NCBI GenBank assembly: GCA_021396245.1
Contig: WNYE01000080.1
Span: 62,001 to 126,000 of the forward strand
From: Sporothrix humicola
Lineage: Eukaryota > Ascomycota > Sordariomycetes > Ophiostomatales > Ophiostomataceae
Direction: 5' to 3'
Length of the DNA stretch: 64,000 nucleotides
Part shown: piece by piece, positions 21,474-31,779 of the stretch
Numbering within the stretch: position 1 is the first letter of the stretch
Layout: every line of letters begins with the position of its first letter
Position numbers and translations under genes: made by a program
Notes under the pieces: model-generated
What the model saw: only the letters and a program-made list of their open reading frames with translations
Databases searched by the model: none
Told to the model about the DNA's origin: nothing

Positions 21474-24400
21474 TGCGACTGATGTGTGTGTGTGTGTGAA
21501 GAAAAAAAGGAAGAGAAGGGAGATGCAAACGACGAAGATGCAAAGCAAAAAAGATTTGGATGGTGGAAGTGGATAAGAAGGAGAGGAAAAGAGAAGAGAA
21601 GGAGAGAGGAAAGGAAGAGAAAGAAAAGGGAGAGGAAGAAAAGAGAGAGGGAAGGAGGGAAAAAGAGAGAAAAGAGAGAGGAAAGGAAAAGGAGAAAGGA
21701 GAAGCCGAGAATGGACGAAGGGGAATGAGTGAATTGGGTGAGGGAAAGCCGGGAAAAAAAAAAGAAGTGGGAACTACCGGGTCCAGCTTTTGGCACAAGA
21801 AAACGAGCTGGTGGGTACTCGGGGCAACCTCACCAAGACACACAAACGCTTCTACTCGCTATGGACTACGGAGGTAGTCCAAGCCCACAGCAGGTCCACG
21901 GAACGAGGCATTGAATGTGTTACAGAGATTTTGAGGGCGTGGAGGAGAAGGCCGAGGCGCCAGATGGCGACGCGAGATGAAGTTGAGGCAAGTTTGATCA
22001 GATGCGAGATATCTCGACATTTGGCTGTCAACTCGATGGCTGCTCTGTTCCTCGCGGCAGTTCTACAAATGCAAGCTACCTGCACACACGAAAGCTCGTG
22101 TTGGTTGCCGACAGGCCGTCGCTATTGTGACATGGCAGCTTCCATGATATATGGTCGTACCTGGAATATGCATCTGTCTAGTCTAGTTTGTCATTCAAGC
22201 GAGGGAAAAGCAAGAGGCTATGGATATACAGAAACAAGACCAGGAACGACGGAAACCGGTGGACATCGAGGATTATGGCATCCGGGGAAGACGAGGACGA
22301 CATAGCTGGGGAAAAGCGTGCTGCCAGATAGCGAGGGCACAAACAGCACATATGCCCCAATCTGAAGGGAGAGGTTCTGAAGCTGGAAAGTGAAAAAGAG
22401 CTCTCCAGTATGGGCCACAGTTTTTGTCCTTAATTTTCTCTCTGAATTTTACCTTTTTGTCGGACAATGTCGGGAAACGGGCTGGTTGGCGAGTTAAAAG
22501 CGCAAAAGGGGTGGTTTGTGCCTGGCGGTGTTTTAGTTCTTTTGATGAGGCATGTCCACTTCGTGGATTTCTTCGTCTCGCGACAAAAGCTGCAAAACGG
22601 AACAGATTTTATATCGACACCAAAAAGCAAAACGGAGATGACATTGTTGGATCATGGCAGCTACAGGCTTTCCATTGACTCCCATCATGCGCTGGTTTCG
22701 ATTTTGTTGTCTTTTGGCATTCTGGATTGCGTGCAGAAGAGTTTTCTTGATACCTGATTTTTTTTCTTAGGGGTGGCGGCGCGGCTTTGTTGTCTGAGGC
22801 ATCGACGTCAAGATAAGATTTTTTCTGATTAATTTTTTACCCTTCCTAATACGGTAGCAACACGGTTCCGAGTGGTAGGGTCAGGCTGCGGGAGACCGTC
22901 TCAGTGATAGACACACGCCCCTCCTTGCAGCATCGTTCCTTCTGCTTCTGTTTATTCTGGAACCCTTCGCTCATGGGCGATTTCACACAGCTACCACTAG
23001 TCCCAAAACCCGGCCCTGCAGCTAGCCGTCTCGCCGTATTATTTTGTGTGCCATTGACCTGCAGAGCGCTGAACGTGCATGTTTCTGCCGCATTGGCCAA
23101 ATTTCGCAGCGCAGTTGGCGGTGACCCCCACCCCACTTAGTCACCAGCAAAGTGGAAGAAAAAAATCGAGAGAGTGAAGGGAAGGAACGAGCGACGAGAC
23201 ATCGCCATGATTTCACTGTGTGCAGGTGCAAGCCACAAGACGGAGCAAAAGAGCAGGCGCGAACGTGCTGTGACTGGCATGAAGGGAAGCATGTTTCTAG
23301 CTGGAAGAAAGACCGTTTCGAGTCAAATCCACACCACCAAATAACAAATGGATCTAGCGATCGCCAATTTTCTTAATAACGTACCGACGGCGCGCCTCCG
23401 TTTCGCCCTTGACCTCGAAACAATGGAATTGTTGGCCTGGCGCTGAACTCATCCATATCAAAACGGAGGATGGCATCCAATTGGGGTTTGCGACCTCTTT
23501 GCGACAGATCTCGAGCCTCTCGACCGACTATTCAGCTGTACATCTTGCCCTCTCGCCTGTATCGCCGCCATTTCTGTGCGCTGGAGGAGCCTCGCAATAG
23601 CCGGAAATAGGCTTCTCGGTTGGTCGGCCTTGCTAGGCATTCGGGGCATTACAGCAGCGTACGTCGGACTCTGTTCACCGTCTTGACTCAGTGAAATCGA
23701 ATTTCGACAAAACTCACAAAACTCACAGCGACAGGAGTGTGCCACACAGCAAAAGGCTAGAGGGAATGTAGGGCTCAAGTATCTTTTGCCTGTGACGCGC
23801 ATACTACTGATACATTGACGCAATTCATTCAGTCCAGTCGCACTGGAAGCTCCTGCAAGCCATCTGGCTCAATCTGGCACTGGGCCAGGCCCCTGGCCAG
23901 AACAGGAAACGGAGATCTGCAAGGCGTGCACGCATACCACACACACTCACACCACCAGTCCATCCTATTTTCCTCTTCGCTACAGGCGGCAGCGGGCGGC
24001 AGATTGCGACAGCAAAACGTAACGTCCTAGCCAATGCATGCGCTCATGGGACGCTCAACCGGGAAAGGCTCAAAGCTCAAATGGGCACTCTCAGTGGAGA
24101 CCCAGGGGACTGGACGAGTGAGGCTTTGCCCTGAACCGTTATGGCGCGGTACAGGTTTCCGTACCAGAACGAGACCTTCTGGGCATTACGACTGCGACGT
24201 ATTTTATTATCTCGCATAACCTTATGAGCTCCCTGACAGTCACGGCCTGGCCATGACCAGGGCAGAAACACCCCTGCCACCGCCCAAAAGAAGCCCACTT
24301 CTGCGTAAACAAACCGGGCACACACGAATATTGACGAAAAAAATTGGCTACGAGAAGGAAATTGGAAGCTTTCAGGTACGGGCCGCGAACGAGGCCGGAA

Positions 24401-27400
24401 TTTTGCAGCGCTTCACTTCGCTGCTCGGACATTCGGAGAAATCGATGCAAAGCCACGAACTGTTACTCCGACTGAAGAAAGCTCAAGCCTGGATGCTGAA
24501 GCTCGAAGCTCCTGCAATTATCACAATGATCTAGCTATGCCATTGAACTACCACCAGACGAAGGACAATCTCCATGGGGTAGGCCGGACGGAAATAGCTT
24601 CATCGAGAAAGAAAGAAGAAACAAACAAGCAATAAACGGTGAAGCACCCTTGAACGAAACGGAGCAAAAGGAAGCTGGAAGGACACGACACGGTGAATGG
24701 ATGGTGACATGGTCACACAGAACAAATATTTCCAGTCCGTGATCGTTCACCCAATCGACATCCTGCCAGGCACCACGACACCGTGACTGCCAGGAAAAAT
24801 CTTCCAACCACAGCGCACAAACGCACAAAATTCTACCACACATATGACGGCCCGTCGACGAGTAAAAATAGGGCGCCATAGCCTTGTTCCACTCTATTTA
24901 CGGACCAGCGTCCCTTCTGTGTGCGTTTTCCCAGAGCAGTGTCATGTCCAAGCAACCTCGGTAGCAGCCGGGATAGGTTGTCCGGGCCTGTTTACAAGTA
25001 AGGTGGCTGTTTGCTGTTTGCTGCACCCAAAGGGAGCTTCCAGCGCAAGAAAAAGCTACCCCTGCAGCCCAGTTCTTTCTTTTTCTCTTTTATTTCCTTA
25101 CCCTCGGCGGCACTATTTTTTTTCAGATGGCCGGCCCTGGCCGTAATAACGAATCTGCTAGGGAAGCAGCTGAAACGGGCATGATGAGATGGGCCGTTCA
25201 AGATCCTCAGGGGGAGGCGTGTGGGATGCTCTGTGCTGCTGCCCACACGCCCCCTGTTCAACCACTGTTTTCCCTTGTAGCCGCCATGCCGCGTCTGTTA
25301 TGTTTGCGCGTTTCTTTGCATTTGTGCTTCTGTCCCTGGGTTTCTGAGATATTATTTCTTGATCTTTGGCGGTCTGTTTGGCTTCTGTTGCACAACGTCA
25401 ATATTGACCTCCATTACTTCTTCACCGTCTTTGAATAGCTTCTTCGCAAAACGGAGGAAAGAGGAAGATAAAAAGATGCCCTCTCAAGATGGCCGCCTAA
25501 CCACAATCGGAGCCGCAAAGAAGAAATTGTGAGGGATGTCGTGGGCCTGGGCCAGTGTCTCTCGTCTCGGTTACTTCCCCATTGGGATAGCGCACGGCAA
25601 TTGCCATACCAATTTATTGGCTGCTAATTAGCATGCTGGCAGAATTTTTCCCTTGGCTAACAAAATGGCAGCCGCCAAAGCCACGTTTTCTTTCCTCTGC
25701 CTCGCGGTTTCCTGAATAGGTCTTCCGGGCGCTTCTTGCCTGCCTGTTGGCAGACAACAGGAATTGGAGAAATTGTGTGAGGAGGAAAGAGCATGCAGTG
25801 CATGAGAGGGAAGGAGCAGTGGAGGGTTCAGAATCAACAGCTGCAAAACAAAACGGAGATAGCTTCAAAATGAGAGAGCTTTGCTTCTCGCTGTCTTGTT
25901 CGCTCAGTTCGTTGCTGGCCAACTGGCATTAAGAAGATGAGGAAGAGTTTTTTTTGTCTCCCTTGTTTTTTTTTCCTCTCATGTATCCACTTCCTGCGCC
26001 AACACCGTCGAGTAATCCTGAGGTTTTATTTGTTATCGGGAACTTTCGGGGCCAAGGAAGGAGCGAAAGAGTGGGTTTCGCTAGCGAAAAAAAGCGACAA
26101 GAATATGAAGGAAAGAGGACAGTCAGAAAATCAGGGCAAAGAAAAATAAAAAATAAAAAAGGAAAAGCAAAATAATACGGAGCAAAGGGGAACGGAAAAG
26201 TACGGTCACACTGAGAAGAAGACAAACTTTTTACAGGGAGCACCTTACACGGGATGAAGTCTGAGGTAGCACTGAAAAATTCAGAGCTGTCACACACAGC
26301 TTTTCTCTTTCTTCTCCAAAAATCTCCAATTGCTTTTGTGTGCTTTTACTTACTCCAAATTAGTCTGTGACATCACATCTGTTGACATCTGACATTTGGA
26401 GCATGATCTATGAGAAAACGGGATAAACAAAAAGAGAAACACAAAAAAATTGCAGAGAAATACAGTGAATTTTGGATGAGTTCCTGGAGCTCCGGAGTTG
26501 CCCCGACGCCCGTGGGCCACTATAGTGACACCAGAACGGTGAGAATCGGCCTAAATTATGGCACAATTGATGGATCCATAGATACCCAGAACGTTTTGTC
26601 TTGTGTGCTCTTTGCACCATTTTGATTGAATATTTTCAGCGGTAACAGAGCTCTAGGGCATTTTTCAGCGCACATAGAATAGACGGTGGATTGGCCGTTT
26701 TGTTTTATATTTTCAGTTGATAGAAGTAACAGCAAGGAGGCTCGTAACAAGACGACTCCAGACGGTCGATGGGATATTGGCGAAAGAACGGAGACGGTGT
26801 GGGACTGGGCATTCGAAACCAGGCAGGAATGTCCTCGAAAGTGGCTCCTTTAAAGCGAGCTAAATCCATCACGAGAGCTGCTCACCGAGACGGACCTGTT
26901 TTGGCTCATGCAAAGTGCAAACAAAGGGACTGAGTCTGCTTTCACTTCTTCGTCTGCGGTAGACGAGCAAACGCCCTCTTTCCTTATGATATTCGGAAGA
27001 CAAACTCTAAACATGCATCGCGTTGATGTCGATGGAAAAGGGATGATGCTGGAGAGAGGCGTTGCAGCGATGTGAGGCCAGAGAGACCACGACAGGACGC
27101 TCCCGGATTCAAACCGGGTGGAAGGGCGACACCAGCTGATCAACGGTGGGCTTGTTGTTTTTCTTCCCAGTCTTGCTGGCGGAGACGGTCCGCGCACAGC
27201 GCGCGATGAGTGGGTTTTTTCTTCCCAAGCCCAAGAACAAAAGGTGGACCGGAAACGCCATTGCTTTGGCTGTTTCCCACACCCCCCATTGCCCGTCAAC
27301 TCATCTCCTTATCAGACCGTTTCGGTGTGTGTGAGTAGTATCTGGGCTCTGCATCTGATTAGTGAAGCCAACAGTTGAAGACAAGAACAAATGCCGCCCA

Positions 27401-28111
27401 TGATACTGAGCAGTCTCGGCGAGAGAAAAAAGATATCAGGGGACAAAACGATCACCGAAACTGAGGGAGATATCAATAACAGAGAATTCAATAACATTGG
27501 GTATATGGTAGGGCTAGCAAGAAACGGAGACGTGCCAAAATAACGCGCCACAATGATGAAGGGGCAAATTTTGATTAGGCGAGGGAGAAAACGGAGCACT
27601 TGGAACGGTGCGGCCAAAATAGAGCCCAAAAGAAAAATCAAACGAAAAAAGGGCAACAAAGGGGGCGTGTGTCTTCACAATCCATCAAGCTCCGTCTCAA
27701 AATGTTTCTTAATAGCGGTGTTGTTGTTGGACGGTGCCTGAACGGTGCCTGGTGCCTGGTGGATGGGCGCTGACCTGGTTCAAATGGTGACTTGCTTTGT
27801 GCTGTGCTCCGTATCTATTGTGTGCATTGTTGTGACTGGTGCCCATGGAATATGGAATGATATATGAGTGACGGCATGCCCCCTTCTGGAACAGGCGCCC
27901 CTTCGGATGTCCCTTTTTTCCTTTGTTCGTTAAAGAAAAAGAAAGAAGCAAGTGTCGACGCAAGGCTGCGAGGCGAGGCTGAAGAAAAACACATTCAGGC
28001 CCGGGTGGTATTCGACATACCAGTTCCATACCCGGCCGCACTTTTCTTCTCCTTCTTCTTCTTCTTTGTTCAATCCATTTCCATTACTCTTTATGTCTTC
28101 GCCATGTCGCC
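21474..28111. other. Gene-poor region, about 6.6 kb (ATP9 promoter to the 3' end of the MYST gene)
   Basis: No supportable gene. The segment 21480-21780 is purine-rich on the plus strand (C/T-rich 5' leader of ATP9 on the other strand); the Lys/Glu-rich frames there are an artefact of that. The rest has ordinary composition, with only short overlapping frames of up to 171 codons on both strands and none resembling a known protein. The hexamer ACGGAG recurs 11 times on the plus strand between 22632 and 27596. No tRNA, rRNA or snRNA was recognised. The T-arm-like sequence near 27105-27120 lacks the rest of a tRNA. Confidence 0.5.
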
Positions 28112-31100
28112 TCATGTCTCCTCGGTGGCCTGTTGAGCCTCGTCCTTGTTGGTATATATCTTGATGAAGCCCGCCGGGTCGCATGCCTTTTCGAGATTGA
28201 TACGGTTGTCCTTGACCCATTGGCGAACTGCTGCCTTGGAAAGACGAACACGCTGAACCTCTCTTGGTGAATCGACTTGTCCTGCCCCGCCAGCCGCCGC
28301 ACCGCCCGCTGCCGACACGGATGCCGAGCCATTACTGGTCTGGGCCCCCGACAACATATTCGATGCAGCAGCTGCCGACGTTGCTGCGTCTGCCGACGAA
28401 GAACCGCCAGCTGCACCAGATGCATCGGCATCGTCAGACGTGACTTGCTCATCCGGATTTGCCAACACATTTTCGCAATATTTCTTGGGCAAACCCATGC
28501 CGGCATCCTCAACGATACCCATTTCGCGGAGAACATACAGACAGTCATCACGCACAATCCATGTAGCGCGGCTGCAATCGTCAATATCGATCACCAGCGA
28601 GTCATGGTTTGCAGTACTGGCTGCCCCTTGTGAACTCTTGGAAGTGGAGGGGAACCCATATGGCGGCGGGATGGTAGGCGGAGGAATAGCCGTTGTCTGA
28701 TGAGCCGAGGAAGAGGAGGAGAGCGACGGGAAAGAGGAGGAGGCGGTGGTGGCCACCGTTGATGACACGGACGAGGTTGTAAGTGATGATGTTGCTGTCG
28801 TGATATCGACACTCAACAACCAGCGTGCAATCTCGCCACCCCAGAACCGCTTGTAGCCTTTCTTGCCCAAATCAGAGATGGGCTTCTCGGGCCCGCCAAG
28901 GATGCCTTCACGCCGCGAGATCTCGTAGGAGATGCCCATGAGAAGTGCACCAAGACCCTTGCGCTGCCATGGCGGGAATACCAGGATGCACGCCAGATTG
29001 TTATTGTCCCATGACATCTTTTCTTTCGAAAAGAAACCGACAACCCGGGGCCGAGGAGCTGCGCCCAGGATGCTGGCCTGACCATTGGCATTGGCACCGC
29101 CCATAGGCGATGCTGTGGCCGTGGCGGCAGCTCTCAGCGACGACGGTAATGAGGGCGGCGGTGTGTAGACCAGCAAAAAGTAGTAAAAGCCCGTAACGTC
29201 AAAGAAGACGGATTTGTTGTCGAGGAAAAGCTTGGCGAAGAGCGATAGGTTCTGGCAAAAGAGCACATCCTTTTCACCGTCAACCTCCCAGATGCTCCAC
29301 TCGCCTTCGTCTTTGACAACCTGCTCCACATAGTGAATGTCTGCCTCACTGCTCACGCGCTTGCGTTTTCCTTTGGGCGTTGTCGACGACACGGGAACAC
29401 GTATTGTTCGGACGCCCTTGGGATGCACATAGACCTTTTCGCCAGGAATTTGGAATTGAGACTCGCACACCTGCACGTGGCCGTGCCACGGAACGATCTC
29501 TTTGGAGTATTTGAAGCAAAACGGGCATATATAAAGCCGGTCAAGCATCGGTGCGGCATCCTTGCTGCCATGGCCGTGGTTGTGTGGATGATGGGTGTGT
29601 TGGTAATGGTGGCTGGTCTGGTGAACATTATTCTCCTTGCCGCTGCCTTTCGATGGATTGTTACCTCGGCCGTGGTGTGAGTTACCAGCGGTATCGCCGA
29701 GTACTTCTTTCCCGTAGTAGGACGGATACCAAGCTTTGAAGCAGATCTCACCCAAAACAACCTTGTCGATGTTACGATCAGGCTGGCTGGGACTAGATGG
29801 TGGAATGACTGAGGCATCTGGTTGGGATGTGGCCGATGTGGGCGTTGTGACTGAACGCGCCGCAGCTGTGGTGGTTGTGGTGGTTGGGGCGTTTGATGTG
29901 GTCGCAGCGACTGTATTGTTTGTGGTCGATGTGGCGGTATTGTTGACAGCGGGCGCTGTCGCAGTTCTTTTTGAAGCCTTGCTAAAATTCTGCTTGATCG
30001 CTTGCTGTTTCTGCCGTGGAAAGAATTCCTCACGAAGCTGCTGAATCATCTTAGACATCTGCGGCTGTGGAGGCATTTCGGACAAAGGAGGCTGTTGCGG
30101 TTGTGGTTGAAGATGTGTGAGCTGTGTTGGAGATGTTGGTATCGGAGGGGGTTGGATGGGCGTTGTCTTGGTAAACCGTGGCGCGGGAGGTGCAGCAGGG
30201 GGCTTGATTTCGGTAACGGTCTTGGGCCGGGCTGGCGACGACGATGTCAAGGATGGGGGTTCTGGCGGCTTGATAGTAGTTTCTTTCTTTGGTAAAGTCG
30301 GTGCTGGCACCGGAGAAGCTGCGACTGCTGCAACTGCTGCCGCCGACACCGGGGGCGGAGATGGGGGCGGGATTTCGGTGACGACTGGCCGAGCAGCGGG
30401 TATCTTTGGAGGAGACACTGGAGTGACAGCTGGTGGAGCAATAGGAGTCCGTTTTGGCCGACCCGCGACCAGGACTGGAATTGGCGGTGCCGATATCTTG
30501 GTCCGGGGCGGGATGATGGTTGCCGGTCCAGCCAGTTCGTCCTCTGTGTCGTCTATCTCCTCGCCACCCTCGTCTTTTTGTCCTTCTTCGCTCTCGTCTT
30601 CGTCCTCATCGTCTTCTTCGTCTTCACCTTCTTCTCCGTCATCTTGCTCTGCGGTGTCATCGGCATCGGAATCGGCAATCTCGCTATCCTTGACGGCTTG
30701 CTGCCTTGTGGCTCGTTTTGTAGTTGTTGGCCGGGCTGCTGTGCCTGTGCGGCCGTTGGCTGGCGGCCGACCTGGTGGCCTTCCTGGACGCCCTGCCCGT
30801 GTTGGCAAACTCTTTCCTCCGCGTAGCTGCCGTGGCTCTTCGGCCGGCTCTGTTTTCCTGCTGGCCTTGGCTGGTCCTCCTCTGGTATTTCTCGTCATTT
30901 TTGGAGGGTTTTGCTGATCGTCTCCACTGTCGGCTTCCTCCGCTTCGGCCGATTGCTCGTCGTCCTCGACAGTTGGTCTCTCCTGATCTAGGGCCGATGT
31001 CCGTCGCGTTCGTCTCGGAACTGTACGTGTCTTTGTATCGGCAGTATCGTCGGTGGTGGTCGTAGCACTCGTGTTTCCGCGTAGGGCGCGCCGATGGGGC

Positions 31101-31234
31101 ACCTCTTTTGGTGGTACGGGTAGTGGGGGAGGAGGGATCGAAGTCTGGCGCGTGACACGGCGCGTTTTTCCGGCCACGGCCGCCGATTTGGCCTCATCTT
31201 CATCGTGAAGCTGTTTTCGCTTCGAAGGTGCCAT
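28112..31234 (-). CDS. MYST-family histone acetyltransferase, probably the Sas2-type enzyme
   Basis: An intronless frame of 1040 residues starting MAPSKRKQLHDEDEAKS. The first 400-500 residues are disordered: basic and Ser/Thr-rich, an acidic block near 200-235, then long Pro/Thr stretches. The MYST domain begins near residue 490 (CFKAWYPSYYGKE). A C2HC zinc finger is formed by C570, C573, H586 and C590. The acetyl-CoA core contains NLACILVFPPWQRKGLGALLMGISYEISRREGILGGPEKPISDLG, with the conserved Cys at 749 and Glu at 783 that act in this family. LGKKGYKRFWGGEIARWLL differs from the LGLLSYRSYW form of Esa1 and Sas3, which is why I favour Sas2 (H4K16 acetylation), but the assignment is inferred. 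The tail contains Ser/Ala-rich inserts and ends in a short conserved-looking helix region. It shares a 545-nt upstream region with the divergent gene at 31780. Confidence 0.85.
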   Translation of the reverse strand: MAPSKRKQLHDEDEAKSAAVAGKTRRVTRQTSIPPPPLPVPPKEVPHRRALRGNTSATTTTDDTADTKTRTVPRRTRRTSALDQERPTVEDDEQSAEAEEADSGDDQQNPPKMTRNTRGGPAKASRKTEPAEEPRQLRGGKSLPTRAGRPGRPPGRPPANGRTGTAARPTTTKRATRQQAVKDSEIADSDADDTAEQDDGEEGEDEEDDEDEDESEEGQKDEGGEEIDDTEDELAGPATIIPPRTKISAPPIPVLVAGRPKRTPIAPPAVTPVSPPKIPAARPVVTEIPPPSPPPVSAAAVAAVAASPVPAPTLPKKETTIKPPEPPSLTSSSPARPKTVTEIKPPAAPPAPRFTKTTPIQPPPIPTSPTQLTHLQPQPQQPPLSEMPPQPQMSKMIQQLREEFFPRQKQQAIKQNFSKASKRTATAPAVNNTATSTTNNTVAATTSNAPTTTTTTAAARSVTTPTSATSQPDASVIPPSSPSQPDRNIDKVVLGEICFKAWYPSYYGKEVLGDTAGNSHHGRGNNPSKGSGKENNVHQTSHHYQHTHHPHNHGHGSKDAAPMLDRLYICPFCFKYSKEIVPWHGHVQVCESQFQIPGEKVYVHPKGVRTIRVPVSSTTPKGKRKRVSSEADIHYVEQVVKDEGEWSIWEVDGEKDVLFCQNLSLFAKLFLDNKSVFFDVTGFYYFLLVYTPPPSLPSSLRAAATATASPMGGANANGQASILGAAPRPRVVGFFSKEKMSWDNNNLACILVFPPWQRKGLGALLMGISYEISRREGILGGPEKPISDLGKKGYKRFWGGEIARWLLSVDITTATSSLTTSSVSSTVATTASSSFPSLSSSSSAHQTTAIPPPTIPPPYGFPSTSKSSQGAASTANHDSLVIDIDDCSRATWIVRDDCLYVLREMGIVEDAGMGLPKKYCENVLANPDEQVTSDDADASGAAGGSSSADAATSAAAASNMLSGAQTSNGSASVSAAGGAAAGGAGQVDSPREVQRVRLSKAAVRQWVKDNRINLEKACDPAGFIKIYTNKDEAQQATEET

Positions 31235-31779
31235 TTTGAGGTGTTGTTATTGGGGGGCTATGTTCGGAAAATCGACAATGGCCGCACACGAAAGTGTTGA
31301 AAACTATTGGCCCCTGTTGGTGTACGTGTTATTGTTGATGCCCAGGTATGAATGCCCTTTTTTCGATTTGGGGAAGTTGACGACAATAAAGGTCAATAAA
31401 GGAGCAATTTGTTCATGTTTTGTTTAAAGAGGCTTCCAACACCCCTTCCACCTTGGAATTGGGGAAAGAACGATGTATTACTCCGTACATTACATCCCTT
31501 TTGCGGGAGTACGGAGTTGAAGCTCGTCGCTCCTACCTGTTGTCGCGTCCATTGTTGTCCCCGCACGCGGTATCACGTTACCAAGCACGTGCAGCTCTTG
31601 TCACTTCAGCCACTAAGAAGCTTGCTTTTAGCGGTTGCCAATTTTTTGGGAACTTTAATTGACTTTTAACGTCACGTCGAAGCACATTCGAGCCTTGAAC
31701 AGCAACATTTGGCCATATTTTTCAGAGATTGTGTCATTTTGTTCCCCGAGATGATAGCGAAACACCTTCCGCCATCATA
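31235..31779. promoter_or_regulatory. Shared divergent promoter region of the MYST gene and the 1008-residue protein gene
   Basis: The two start codons lie 545 nt apart on opposite strands, so both promoters must lie here or in overlapping leaders. A 9-bp inverted repeat (ACTCCGTAC at 31480-31488 and GTACGGAGT at 31509-31517, 20-nt loop) sits near the middle. No TATA box is obvious. The role of the repeat is not known from sequence alone. Confidence 0.5.
31480..31517. repeat. 9-bp perfect inverted repeat, ACTCCGTAC / GTACGGAGT
   Basis: The two arms are separated by 20 nt and match perfectly over 9 bp. The arm is the same word that recurs in other intergenic parts of the window, but only here does it form a close inverted pair. 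Confidence 0.8.

Noticed and set aside
21560..21877. Lys/Glu/Arg-rich frame of 105 codons
   Set aside because: It is the purine-rich complement of the ATP9 leader; the composition, not coding, explains it.
27104..27122. Sequence resembling a tRNA T-arm (stem CCGGG / CCCGG with loop) on the minus strand
   Set aside because: There is no space for an anticodon arm between it and the only A-box-like sequence, and no matching acceptor stem.
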